Of a stretch of 64,000 bases of DNA, positions 31,231-39,899 are shown piece by piece. The first letter of the stretch is position 1. Every line of letters starts with the position of its first letter. The position numbers and the translations under genes were made by a program. Source of the DNA: Lentisphaerota bacterium (GTDB lineage: Bacteria > Verrucomicrobiota > Lentisphaeria > Victivallales > Victivallaceae); the NCBI GenBank assembly GCA_015061815.1, contig SUVW01000004.1, positions 82,205 through 146,204 of the forward strand, read 5' to 3'. The notes beneath the pieces were generated by a model. That model had not been told where the DNA came from. It searched no databases and was given only the letters and a program-made list of their open reading frames with translations.

Positions 31231-31258
31231 AAAATATCACCGTTTCCGGCTTTTTCAA
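31231..31258 (-). promoter_or_regulatory. Promoter of purU
   Basis: Minus-strand -35 TTGAAA (31253-31258), 16-bp spacer, -10 TATTTT (31231-31236). A 16-bp word shared with another intergenic region lies 7 bp upstream (31266-31281; see findings). Confidence 0.6.
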
Positions 31259-31370
31259 GCGGTGCTTGCAAAAGTAATTCAAAGTTATTGCCCCAAATTT
31301 TGCCAAACTTGCATAATCACAATTTTCACCGCATCTTTCACACTATCCGGAAAAACGTATATCCCGCAAC

Positions 31371-31395
31371 AAAAAAAACCGGGCGGCAACCGGTG
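31371..31395 (-). terminator. Intrinsic terminator after dsbD
   Basis: Minus strand: ACCGG-TTGCCGC-CCGGT followed by seven T residues, starting about 30 nt past the dsbD stop codon. It ends the long envelope/thiol cluster. Confidence 0.7.
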
Positions 31396-31425
31396 ATCAC
31401 ACCAGCTGTCCCCGGCGGGAACCTC

Positions 31426-32625
31426 TTAATTCCCCGGCGGATAAATGATGACGAACGCCGGAAATCCGGGGATGGCATATTTTTCCAGAACCGCTTTGAT
31501 ATCCTTGCGGGAGGGATCTTCTGCAGGGAAGGTCACATAAATGAAATTTTTTGCGATATAGTCCGCAACTTCCGGTTCGCGCAAAGTTGTGCGTTCCATC
31601 TCATGGCAGTTTTTGCACCACGATGCGGTGAATCTGACCAGAACCGGTTTCCCGGTTTCCCGGGACTCCTCCTCCGCTTGAGCCAAAGCGGCCACTCCAT
31701 CCATCGCTGAAGTCAATTCATCATCCGGCAGCAGTTTTACTCCGAGATAAGTGTAATATCCGGCCATTGCAAAAATCAATGCTGCAAAAATATATTTGAC
31801 TGTCACCATGAATTTTCCCGGTTTCGGCAGAATCGACCAGCCTGCTCCCACCAGCGGCCAGGGCAATCCCATGCCGACCCCCAATGCAAACGGCATCAAT
31901 GCCCCATACCACGCCCCGTTTTGAACCATCCGGAAAGAAAATATCAATACACTGATGACCACCGGAGCTACACACGCACCGGCCAGCAACGCCGCAACAA
32001 CTCCCATGACCAGCGCACTCAACTGTTTGGACATCCGCAATTCAGACGGGGATATGCGGAATTTCGATGAAAGATCAAGGTTGAAAACTCCGGCCATCGC
32101 CAGCGCAAGAAGCACAAAAATAAATGCGATGACAAAGTTGAATACCGGTGAGCTATTCAATGTCCCGAAACTGATCCTGACAAACGCCGCCAACAATCCC
32201 AGCACGCCGTAAGTCACCGCCATCGCAGAACCGTACAACAACCCCTGCACAAATCCGCTTTTACCTCCGGATGCACCGATGATCGCCAGATTGACCGGCA
32301 GCATCGGCAGAACACAAGGAGTCAGATTCAACGCCATTCCGCCCAGCAGAGCCAAAAGGATCATCGTCCAGAATCCGGCAGTTTCCGGCTCTTTTGCACT
32401 TTCTCCTTTAAGGAACGCCATAAACTTGTCCACCCCGGTCGCACCGACCATTCCCCGCCATGACGGTTGAGTTTTTTCAACGATTGCTGCTGCCGTATCA
32501 GCTGTTGTTTCAGGCACTTCCACGATCCGGCACATGCCGGTTTCATCATCACAGACCACCTGCGGCACCGCCTGCACCCCGCTGCAGAAGAACAGAAACA
32601 GAAAAAGTATTGCAATTTTTTTCAT
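31426..32625 (-). CDS. Thiol:disulfide interchange protein of the DsbD family
   Basis: 399 residues: signal peptide (MKKIAILFLFLFFCSGVQA), short linker, DsbD membrane domain of about eight helices, then a thioredoxin-like domain. Electron-carrying cysteines are visible: TPCVLPMLP and GACVAPVVI in the membrane part, and ASWCKNCHEME in the C-terminal domain. The periplasmic alpha domain of E. coli DsbD is absent, so the neighbouring thioredoxin (32650-33114) may be its partner. The protein would pass reducing power from the cytoplasm to periplasmic thiols. Last gene of the cluster. Confidence 0.88.
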   Translation of the reverse strand: MKKIAILFLFLFFCSGVQAVPQVVCDDETGMCRIVEVPETTADTAAAIVEKTQPSWRGMVGATGVDKFMAFLKGESAKEPETAGFWTMILLALLGGMALNLTPCVLPMLPVNLAIIGASGGKSGFVQGLLYGSAMAVTYGVLGLLAAFVRISFGTLNSSPVFNFVIAFIFVLLALAMAGVFNLDLSSKFRISPSELRMSKQLSALVMGVVAALLAGACVAPVVISVLIFSFRMVQNGAWYGALMPFALGVGMGLPWPLVGAGWSILPKPGKFMVTVKYIFAALIFAMAGYYTYLGVKLLPDDELTSAMDGVAALAQAEEESRETGKPVLVRFTASWCKNCHEMERTTLREPEVADYIAKNFIYVTFPAEDPSRKDIKAVLEKYAIPGFPAFVIIYPPGN

Positions 32626-32649
32626 TTTGACCCAAAAAATCCGGCAATG

Positions 32650-33114
32650 TTACCGTTTATTATTTTTTACATTTTTTTCTGAATATTCCGGGTAAATCGC
32701 TTTCAAATAATCCTTCAGCGGCATATAAGTACCGACCTTGCGGAGAACATTACCGCTGCTGTCCAGAATAACAGTTGACGGATAACCGGAAATATTTAAT
32801 TTATCCTGCCACGTCTGCTGAAGTTTCATCTGTTCGGGAGATATCTTTTTCCGGTGCGGGAAGTCAAAGTATACCGGAACAAAGCGGGAAAATGCCAGAT
32901 TTTTGAACTCTTTTTTATCCAAAACATCCTTTTTCAACCGGATGCACCAACCGCACCAGTCAGAACCGGTAAAGAGTACCAGCACCTCTTTCTTTTCCGC
33001 TTTGGCCCGCTTGAATGCGGCGGAAATATCCGTTGTCCAACCTTTCGGCACATCCGCTGCTGCCGCTGTCAATACTGATATGCCTAACAGTACGATCAGA
33101 AATAATTTTCTCAT
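32650..33114 (-). CDS. Periplasmic thioredoxin-family protein
   Basis: 154 residues with a signal peptide (MRKLFLIVLLGISVLTAAAA) and a thioredoxin fold. The active site is FTGSDWCGWCIRLKKDV and the cis-Pro segment is NISGYPSTVIL. It is similar to secreted thioredoxins of Bacteroidetes and PVC bacteria. SD AAAGGAG precedes the ATG. It lies 24 bp upstream of dsbD; the pair probably forms a periplasmic reductive pathway. Confidence 0.88.
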   Translation of the reverse strand: MRKLFLIVLLGISVLTAAAADVPKGWTTDISAAFKRAKAEKKEVLVLFTGSDWCGWCIRLKKDVLDKKEFKNLAFSRFVPVYFDFPHRKKISPEQMKLQQTWQDKLNISGYPSTVILDSSGNVLRKVGTYMPLKDYLKAIYPEYSEKNVKNNKR

Positions 33115-33141
33115 TTTTTGACTCCTTTTCTTTGTGATGAT

Positions 33142-34005
33142 TTACAATTCCCTGCAAACTCCCGCGAATACACAACGCGGGCAATTTTCCTTATTCCCCG
33201 GAATATCAGCCAGCTCCAACCCGGCCAGTTTTGCCCACACTCCGGCTTCAGCGGAAATTTTCCGCAACGCCGATGCAATATCGTTATTCAGACCGAAGTG
33301 GCGCATTTCACCGCTGTGATAATCCAAGACAAATGATTCCACCATATCCGGATTCCGTCCGCAATGATTCAGCGCGTAAAAAGCATGGATCAAAGCAGTT
33401 TCACTCTCACATCCGGAAAATTCACCGCTGCGCAGCTCAACTATCCACAACTTGCCCCGGTGATTGAATGCACACAACGGAGTGGCAAAACAATGAAGAT
33501 CATTGATATACAGATCCAGTACCTTCGGCAGGGTGCGCCGGGATTCCGGCGGTGTCCGGAGCAAATTTTCCCACTCGCCTCCGGAAATCAGAGCTGAACT
33601 GCACTCTTTAAGCTCTTTCAACAGTTCCCGCCGCTTACTTTCAACATCGAAATCATTGCCGCAAAGTGAAGCCAGTGTCCGGGATGAGCGACCGAAAATA
33701 ATCTTCTCGAACTCCACATCAAAAGCTTCAAACAACTCCACCGTCAACACCCGGGGATCGGTTTCTCCGGTATAAAACTCTTTCTGCATGGTATGCAGCA
33801 GTAATTCCCGGATGAATTTGCCATCGCCGATCATCCGGTGACCGGCATATATCTTGCGCAGCAGCGGTGTCAATTCCGCACTTTCAGCCGCTTTCGCCGC
33901 CGCCGGAGCCTCCCGGTAATGCATCATCGCCGACCTGGCACAAAACTCCCGTCGCAACCGGCGGCTCAACGACCAAACCGCCGGAGAAAAATCAGAAAAC
34001 TCCAT
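33142..34005 (-). CDS. Unrecognised Cys-rich protein resembling a degenerate Fe-S PD-(D/E)XK nuclease
   Basis: 287 residues, no signal peptide. It has one Cys near the N-terminus (Cys22, REFCARSAMMHYR) and a C-terminal trio Cys275, Cys278, Cys284 (CPRCVFAGVC). This is the 1+3 layout that binds a 4Fe-4S cluster in Cas4, AddB and similar RecB-type nucleases. Between them, FNHRGKLWIVELRSGE resembles the nuclease core, but the expected Asp is Cys178 and the E-x-K lysine is Arg192. It is therefore probably inactive as a nuclease, if related. It overlaps the BatD-BatE gene by 14 nt. The assignment is structural guesswork from motif spacing. Confidence 0.45.
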   Translation of the reverse strand: MEFSDFSPAVWSLSRRLRREFCARSAMMHYREAPAAAKAAESAELTPLLRKIYAGHRMIGDGKFIRELLLHTMQKEFYTGETDPRVLTVELFEAFDVEFEKIIFGRSSRTLASLCGNDFDVESKRRELLKELKECSSALISGGEWENLLRTPPESRRTLPKVLDLYINDLHCFATPLCAFNHRGKLWIVELRSGEFSGCESETALIHAFYALNHCGRNPDMVESFVLDYHSGEMRHFGLNNDIASALRKISAEAGVWAKLAGLELADIPGNKENCPRCVFAGVCREL

Positions 34006-36349
34006 ACGGCCAGATCCTTTCTACGGCATACCGGGCGATCCAACCGCTGACCGAACCGGATTCCACCCGGTAAAATCCGCCGCTTTCCTCACGTATACGC
34101 AACATACTGCCGCCGGGAAGAAGTGCCGACTCTCCGCCGTCATTTGCCGGGATGGAGCGCAATTGAGCATTCTGCCGAACCACGACCGCCCGTTCCGGAG
34201 AGTACAGTCCCCTGCACTGAATACGGAGTGCCCAAAGTGAAAAAATTATACTGCCGGCAATTACCGCTCCGGCAGAAAACAACAACACTGCCGGTATCCT
34301 GCGCCGCAAAAACACCAGAATCGCAGCTGCCAACAGCAATACTCCAACCGTAAGAATAAAGTGATCCGGCCGCATGAAAAGTGCCGCTTTATCCGGCCAG
34401 ACCGTTTTTTCTGTTCCGCCCGGCAGTTTCCCGGAAACCTGCTGCACCGCATCAGCATAACCGGCGTTTCCCGGGGACAACAGATGCGCCCTGCTGAACA
34501 TGACATACGCTTCCGGATAATTTCCCTGCATGTATTCGGCACTGCCCAGATCATAGAATAATTCCGGCGAAACAGCTTTTCTTTCCTCCCCGGTCAGCTC
34601 CCGCAATTTCTCTGCGGCAACCGGATAATTTCCGGCATCGAATGCTGCTTTGGCATCCGTATAACTGCCGCCGTAAAGAGGCAGAAACGCGATCGAAATC
34701 AACAACAGACATCCTTTCAAAAAAACGGTCAACTTCTTTTTCAACTCTTCACTCTCCCGGACTTCCGGAGCTGACGGATCAAATCCGGCACTGTCCAGAG
34801 AGATCAGAAACTCTTTCAACTCTTCATCCTCTGCCGCCGCAGCTATTTCACTGAATGTTCTCCTGCCGGTCAATCCGGCAAGTTCTGCCACCTGCTGACT
34901 TCCGATACGCGTCAAAGCCGCACTGCCCTCATATTTGACTGCAGCGATCAACTTTTTCAACTCCCGTTTGCGCTGCCGGCGAAGATCCTTCCGCCGCCGG
35001 GGCCAAAAAGCTGCAATCAAAACTGCCATACTTGCCGCAATCAGCAAGAGTACTGCGGTTTTGACATTGTTCCACAATGGCAAAAGCACATTTCTTCCCG
35101 GCTGTTTCAACGGGAAAGGCAAAACTCTGGCATCCTGCGGCATTTCAGCCTGACGGTTTTCCATCCCGTTACCGGTGACCGCCGCAGAGGGCGGTGATGC
35201 CAGTTCCGGATTGGCATTTACCGTGTACTGCAATCCGCACTTATTCAGGACATACTCACCCTTCAGCGGGTCAAAAACGGCTATGGTCAACTCCTGTTTG
35301 TACTCTCCGGGTTTCAACACGACAAACGGATATTTCACCGTACAGGCCGTCCTCCGGGGATTTTCAGTAACCTCCGGCGGATAGACCCGGGCATCAGGGA
35401 TCGTTATTTCCGGTGCCCGGAAAGATGCACTGGGCATCGCTCCGGCAAAATTCAAGGTTATTTCAGCGATATCTCCGGCTTTAAGCACCTTTCGGCTGAT
35501 TTGAGCATCCACCCGCCATGTACCGACCAATCCGGAATCGATCACTCCGGCCGGAAGCTCCGGCAGAGGCAGAACTTCCAGCATCTTCCCGCTTTTGGCG
35601 ATCACCGTTTTATTCTCCGGCGGCGGCCCGAAAAAGAAATCTCCGCGTCCCCGGGATACCTGCAGATCGATCCGGCACTCCGGAAGATATTTTCCACTTT
35701 TCTGCACTTGAAATATCCCGCTGAATTCCACCGTGCTGCCCTCTTGCCTCCGCATAACTTCCGAACTTTGGATAAAATTGCCGCTCCGCCCGTCCGAAGC
35801 ATAAATAAAGGAGGCATCTGCAAAATTTTCCGGCACTATCGAACGGATATTCTGCAGTGTCCACTGGCGCGGGACAAATATTTCCAAATCGGCCCGCAAG
35901 GTTTCTCCGACATAGACTGCCCGCCGGGGAGTGATCGTCAATACTGCCGACAATCTTTCTCCGGCAGGAAGTTGAGATGCATCACGCACCGTAAAGGAAA
36001 ATTGACCGGTCGTCACCTTTTCTCCGCCGAAATCCAGGGTCACCGGAGGAATAATAAATTCTCCGGCCTTATCTGCCACTGCCGCCAAACCATATTCGGC
36101 CCGTACTGACTGACGGCCGTTGATAATAGTGGTATTCAGCGAATTTGAAGATATCCGGCTGCTGACACTCAAACCGGCAGGCATTTCCGGCAGCTGCAAT
36201 GAAAAGCGTTCTTCACTGTCCACATTCAACATCAACATGAACCTCTCTCCGGAAACCGGACGGGCCGGACGCACCGACAGCGTTGCCGTAACTGCCTCAA
36301 GCTGCACCGCCAAAACACTGCACCAGAAAATCATCCATAATCTTTTCAT
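33992..36349 (-). CDS. BatD-BatE fusion: BatD-like envelope protein with TPR and SH3-like C-terminus
   Basis: 785 residues. A signal peptide is followed by a large beta-rich periplasmic region (about 20-420) of the BatD/oxygen-tolerance type (RPARPVSGERFMLMLNV, RRAVYVGETLRADLEIFVPR). A membrane helix lies near 435-460, then a basic cytoplasmic stretch. The C-terminal half has TPR-like repeats (ELFYDLGSAEYMQGNYPEAY), two more membrane helices and a bacterial SH3 segment (RIREESGGFYRVESGSVSGWI), as in BatE. In Bacteroidetes BatD and BatE are separate genes. It starts one base after the stop of the BatB-BatC gene. Confidence 0.75.
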   Translation of the reverse strand: MKRLWMIFWCSVLAVQLEAVTATLSVRPARPVSGERFMLMLNVDSEERFSLQLPEMPAGLSVSSRISSNSLNTTIINGRQSVRAEYGLAAVADKAGEFIIPPVTLDFGGEKVTTGQFSFTVRDASQLPAGERLSAVLTITPRRAVYVGETLRADLEIFVPRQWTLQNIRSIVPENFADASFIYASDGRSGNFIQSSEVMRRQEGSTVEFSGIFQVQKSGKYLPECRIDLQVSRGRGDFFFGPPPENKTVIAKSGKMLEVLPLPELPAGVIDSGLVGTWRVDAQISRKVLKAGDIAEITLNFAGAMPSASFRAPEITIPDARVYPPEVTENPRRTACTVKYPFVVLKPGEYKQELTIAVFDPLKGEYVLNKCGLQYTVNANPELASPPSAAVTGNGMENRQAEMPQDARVLPFPLKQPGRNVLLPLWNNVKTAVLLLIAASMAVLIAAFWPRRRKDLRRQRKRELKKLIAAVKYEGSAALTRIGSQQVAELAGLTGRRTFSEIAAAAEDEELKEFLISLDSAGFDPSAPEVRESEELKKKLTVFLKGCLLLISIAFLPLYGGSYTDAKAAFDAGNYPVAAEKLRELTGEERKAVSPELFYDLGSAEYMQGNYPEAYVMFSRAHLLSPGNAGYADAVQQVSGKLPGGTEKTVWPDKAALFMRPDHFILTVGVLLLAAAILVFLRRRIPAVLLFSAGAVIAGSIIFSLWALRIQCRGLYSPERAVVVRQNAQLRSIPANDGGESALLPGGSMLRIREESGGFYRVESGSVSGWIARYAVERIWPYGVF

Positions 36350-38410
36350 TTACCAATCCTTCTGTACCTGACGCCTGCGCAGATTCCGTTGACGGCGCAG
36401 AGCTTCCTGCAGCTCTTTTGCCTCATCTTCCAGAATATCCAGCCGTCTGCCGGCATCCTCTTTTTCCCGGTCGGCGGCGGTTTTTCCATCATTTTTTTCC
36501 GCCTTGCCGTCCGATGATCCACCATCTTTTTCTTCCGGCTTTCCGGAAGATTGCTCCTGCTCTTTTTTTCCGTCCTCTCCGGTCTGTGAGCCTGACTCCA
36601 CTTCCTGCAGCTCTTTCATCGCTTCATTGATTTTTTTCTCGGCCTCTCCGGTTTTTCCATCTTTTTGCAGTTTCTCTGCCTCTTCAAGTTTTTCCGCCGC
36701 TTCACCGGCTTTATCAGCCAATTTCTGCTGTTCCAACTGCCGGGCCTGTTTTTCCAGTTCACGGGCGGATTCGGCAGCGTCAGCACTGGCCTGCGCCGCC
36801 TTGTCATTTTGCGCCTGCTGATTCTGCTGCTGCGCCTGCTGATTCTGCTGCTGCGTTTGCTGATTCTGCTGCTGCGTTTGCTGATTCTGCTGCTGCGCCT
36901 GCCGGGTCTGCTGCTGCGTTTGCTGCTGTTGTTTTTTCAACTCTTCGATCTGCTTTTTAAGCTTTTCCGCCTCTTCCATATCCAGGATCAACTGCTGATA
37001 ATTATTGATCCGGCGGCGGTCGATATCCGCTGTTTCCCGGAACTCCATTGACCGGGTATAAAGTTCTCTGCTCTGTGCGAATTTTTTTAATGCCTCATTC
37101 AAATTGCCCAATGCTTTATCCAAATTCTGCTGCTGAAGCAACTGGCGGCATCCGATTACCTGCTCCCGGCCGGAATTGTGTCCGACAATACCCAGATTCT
37201 GCAAAGCTCTGCTTCTGACTACCGGCGGTGTTCCTCCGCCGGAAATAAGTTTTCCGTACAGCTCCGATGCCATAGGATCACCGGCCAGCTGCCGGTTGCG
37301 GGCCTGTTCATACTGGCCGTATGCATCCATTTCACCAGCGGCCTCCTCTGCGGCGGAACAAACAGAAAATCCACCGGCGGCGACCGCCAGCAACAGCCAC
37401 ATTTTGACCGTTTTGCGCCGGAAATTACGGTACTCCGGGAGCAATCCGGAAACTATAAGCATAACCAATGCCGCCGCTATAAAGAAGATAAAAAGATCAT
37501 CCGGAACTGTGTTTCTGACATTTTCAGCAGCACCCCGGTTCAATTTGCTGATAAAATCTTTCACCACTGTAAAACCGGTATCACTGACCGTACTGCGGAC
37601 ATAGATACCGCCGCTCTCTTGGGCCAGATATTCAAGCAGTTTCTCATTCAACTTGCTCCCGGCCACCTCTCCGGAAGCTGAATGCATGATCCGGCCGTTA
37701 TCATCCGGCACCGGTGCCGCCGCATCCGGAGAACCGAAACCTATAACTATCAACGGTATACCGGCAGATTTCAACTCCGTAACGGCTTTCCCCGCATCAC
37801 CGCTCAATTCATCGCCATCGGTCAATACCATAACCGCCCGGTGATCTCCGCCGGCCCCGGCAAATGCCCGGTATGCAGTCTGCAGAGCCTTGCCCAGATC
37901 CGTACCGCCTAACGGAACACTTCCCGGATCAAGTTCATCCACCGAAACCATGAACGTGTGATGGTCGGCAGTCAGAGGACAACTGACAAATGCGGTTCCG
38001 GCAAACGGAATAAGTCCGAATCTTTCGCCCGGGAATGCTTTAACCACCTCTCTTACCAGAAACTTCGCCTGCTCCATCCGGGATGGCGGCAAATCAACGG
38101 CCCGCATACTTTTGGAAACATCAAAAACCACCATGATGTCACGGGACATATCCGGCTGAATCACCACAGACTCCCGGATATATGGACGGGCAGCCGCAAT
38201 TATCAGCAGTATGACCGCCGCCATTTGCAGGGCAAATTTCCAATTCCGCCTGCGCCGGGACAAAGTGCAGGCTTCCGGATTATCCGCATCCTTGCCCAGA
38301 ATCAACCCCAGCAGTTTCTTCCTGCGTCTTTCACCGGCGGCATAAAGTGCTGTCCCGGCACACAATACCGGAATTATCAGCCACAACAACCAAAAATCAA
38401 CAAATTTCAT
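36350..38410 (-). CDS. BatB-BatC fusion: membrane von Willebrand factor A protein with TPR and Gln-rich tail
   Basis: 686 residues. Two N-terminal membrane helices are followed by a vWA domain with a full MIDAS: VVFDVSKSM (DxSxS), GGTDLG and VLTDGDE. A third helix lies near 325-345. A TPR-like region comes next (NLDKALGNLNEALKKFAQS), then a Gln-rich linker built from a 7-residue repeat, then a charged coiled-coil tail. BatB and BatC are separate genes in Bacteroidetes. vWA MIDAS proteins bind partners through a divalent metal. It has its own promoter at 38438-38465 and heads a bat segment continuing into BatD-BatE. Confidence 0.8.
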   Translation of the reverse strand: MKFVDFWLLWLIIPVLCAGTALYAAGERRRKKLLGLILGKDADNPEACTLSRRRRNWKFALQMAAVILLIIAAARPYIRESVVIQPDMSRDIMVVFDVSKSMRAVDLPPSRMEQAKFLVREVVKAFPGERFGLIPFAGTAFVSCPLTADHHTFMVSVDELDPGSVPLGGTDLGKALQTAYRAFAGAGGDHRAVMVLTDGDELSGDAGKAVTELKSAGIPLIVIGFGSPDAAAPVPDDNGRIMHSASGEVAGSKLNEKLLEYLAQESGGIYVRSTVSDTGFTVVKDFISKLNRGAAENVRNTVPDDLFIFFIAAALVMLIVSGLLPEYRNFRRKTVKMWLLLAVAAGGFSVCSAAEEAAGEMDAYGQYEQARNRQLAGDPMASELYGKLISGGGTPPVVRSRALQNLGIVGHNSGREQVIGCRQLLQQQNLDKALGNLNEALKKFAQSRELYTRSMEFRETADIDRRRINNYQQLILDMEEAEKLKKQIEELKKQQQQTQQQTRQAQQQNQQTQQQNQQTQQQNQQAQQQNQQAQNDKAAQASADAAESARELEKQARQLEQQKLADKAGEAAEKLEEAEKLQKDGKTGEAEKKINEAMKELQEVESGSQTGEDGKKEQEQSSGKPEEKDGGSSDGKAEKNDGKTAADREKEDAGRRLDILEDEAKELQEALRRQRNLRRRQVQKDW
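36811..36930. repeat. 21-bp tandem repeat inside the BatB-BatC gene
   Basis: Five 21-bp units start at 36811, 36832, 36853, 36874 and 36895 on the plus strand, the fifth diverged, with a partial unit to 36930. The consensus begins GCGCCTGCTGATTCTG. They encode a QQQNQQ(A/T) heptapeptide, keeping frame, in the flexible linker. Confidence 0.85.
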
Positions 38411-38437
38411 ATATTCTTTACCTTTCTGAAGCTAAAG

Positions 38438-38465
38438 AATATAACCATTTTTTCAAAAAAATCAA
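38438..38465 (-). promoter_or_regulatory. Promoter of the bat genes
   Basis: Minus-strand -35 TTGATT (38460-38465), 16-bp spacer, -10 TATATT (38438-38443) preceded by TGGT. It lies in the 72-bp gap upstream of the BatB-BatC gene, so that gene can be expressed separately from the exb-type genes. Confidence 0.6.
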
Positions 38466-38482
38466 GACCGGCAACAAACTTT

Positions 38483-38884
38483 TCAGAAAAACGGGCAATC
38501 CAGCGTTTCCTGCCAGATGCGTTCACCTTTATAAGACAGCGAAATCGAAAAACTCTTCTCTTTCAATTCCGAAAAAACTCTCCAATCCGCATCATCATAG
38601 GTCATGGTATTGCCGGTGATCCTGGAACTTTCATGAAATATCTGCATCGCCAGTTCCGCAGATTTGCCATCCATTCCCATACTGACCCTCTCCCCCGGAC
38701 ACTTTTCCAGCAGGATAAAAGTCAACGCCGTCACCAGATACTCCACTGCATCTGAAGGTTTGGCTATTTTTACCTTGTTTTGAGTCGTATTGTACAGAAT
38801 ATTTCCCGGCGGCGGATCTCCGGATGGCAGCCAGCAACAGCCGGTCATACCGGCCAGCAACAGCAATATCAATATTTTTTTCAT
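38483..38884 (-). CDS. Small lipoprotein of unknown function
   Basis: 133 residues from MKKILILLLLAGMTGC. The N-terminus is a lipoprotein signal with Cys16 as the likely lipidated residue, followed by CWLPSGDPPPG. The mature part contains a helical segment (SDAVEYLVTALTFILLEKC) and a C-terminal beta-rich region (SFSISLSYKGERIWQETLDC). I do not recognise the family. The frame could start at 38941, but GGGAG sits before the ATG at 38884 and the signal peptide begins there. It overlaps the zinc-ribbon gene by 4 nt. Confidence 0.7.
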   Translation of the reverse strand: MKKILILLLLAGMTGCCWLPSGDPPPGNILYNTTQNKVKIAKPSDAVEYLVTALTFILLEKCPGERVSMGMDGKSAELAMQIFHESSRITGNTMTYDDADWRVFSELKEKSFSISLSYKGERIWQETLDCPFF

Positions 38885-39153
38885 TTTTTTCTCCCGTTTT
38901 TGACCGGTAATGTCCGGCCGCCGCCGCGTCTGCGGATGCAAACTGTGTTACAGCGCGGACAACGGCACAGCGACACCGGATGTTTTGGAATAAACGACAA
39001 ATGACAATTATTGCAATGAAACAACTGACGGTTGCTCAACTGCCATGCGTTACGCCGCTGACGGTTGCTCTCACGCAGCCACAGCCAGGCAATATAAATC
39101 AATACCGCAATCAGCAGCATGGTAAAAAATTCTGTAAAACTTATCCCCGGCAT
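38881..39153 (-). CDS. Small membrane protein with a zinc-ribbon-like domain
   Basis: 90 residues from MPGISFTEFF. One membrane helix (about 7-27, MLLIAVLIYIAWLW) is followed by a basic stretch and a cysteine cluster: HCNNCHLSF, then LCRCPRCNTVC. This is the CxxC...CxxC pattern of a zinc ribbon facing the cytoplasm or periplasm. The function is unknown. GGAG precedes ATG 39153 by 8 nt, and the start overlaps the TonB-like stop. It is encoded between a TonB-like protein and a lipoprotein, so a role in the same envelope complex is plausible. Confidence 0.6.
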   Translation of the reverse strand: MPGISFTEFFTMLLIAVLIYIAWLWLRESNRQRRNAWQLSNRQLFHCNNCHLSFIPKHPVSLCRCPRCNTVCIRRRGGGRTLPVKNGRKK

Positions 39154-39899
39154 CACTTATTCTCCTTTTCAGCTGCCGCCCAGTCGATAATGTACAGTCC
39201 GCCGGGCAAACCGGCCGCTTTCAGAATATTTTCCGCCTGCTTATCCAAATCTCTGTTGCCGCAGGACTTTATTACGGTTGAACGCAGCAGCAGTCCCTCT
39301 CCGGATATCCGGATCACCCCCGGCATTACCGCTGATGACACCTTTATTGCTTCGAGCTTTTCCATCCCGGTCACGATCCTGCCATCCCCCGCAATGACCC
39401 TGGTGCGGCAGGATTTTTCTGCCGGAACCGCCGGATGCGGCAATATCTGCGGCACGCTCACCGCCGGAGGCAGTGTTTTCATTCCATCCGGCAATTCCGG
39501 CATTTCATGACGGTATTCCGGCAATTCCGGAATAAATACACTGTCCAGCGATACTTCAAACTTCCGTTCCACAACGGCAGTACACTCATCCGGATGATGA
39601 CTGCGGCGGCAGGTAAGACAAAACGGCTGTCCACCGTTGTTGATACCGTAAATATGCGCCGGATCAAAACGTTCAAGCAAATTTTTCATCCGGTAATCAT
39701 GGTCGGTTATCAATGACACATCCGTCGTCTGACGCTGATCACCGCCAGTCCGGTAATTGTAACGGAAACTGCACAGAACCACAGCCGTTACCATCGCCGT
39801 TATCAACAGGGCGAAAATAACGCTGCTTGAATGCCTGCCCTTTTCAAAGGACCAGCGGCGGCGGTGAAACTTACTATTCGACAAAACGGGTCTCCGCAT
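39153..39899 (-). CDS. TonB-like energy-transducing protein
   Basis: 248 residues. A short basic N-terminus is followed by one membrane helix (VIFALLITAMVTAVVLC, about 27-43), a variable periplasmic middle with Pro-rich stretches (PELPEYRHEMPELPDG), and a C-terminal domain that fits TonB_C (RSTVIKSCGNRDLDKQAENI, then LPGGLYIIDW). A Cys-rich segment PFCLTCRRSHHPDEC is unusual for TonB. ExbD and ExbB homologues directly precede it, giving exbB-exbD-tonB order. It overlaps exbD by 26 nt. Confidence 0.65.
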   Translation of the reverse strand: MRRPVLSNSKFHRRRWSFEKGRHSSSVIFALLITAMVTAVVLCSFRYNYRTGGDQRQTTDVSLITDHDYRMKNLLERFDPAHIYGINNGGQPFCLTCRRSHHPDECTAVVERKFEVSLDSVFIPELPEYRHEMPELPDGMKTLPPAVSVPQILPHPAVPAEKSCRTRVIAGDGRIVTGMEKLEAIKVSSAVMPGVIRISGEGLLLRSTVIKSCGNRDLDKQAENILKAAGLPGGLYIIDWAAAEKENK

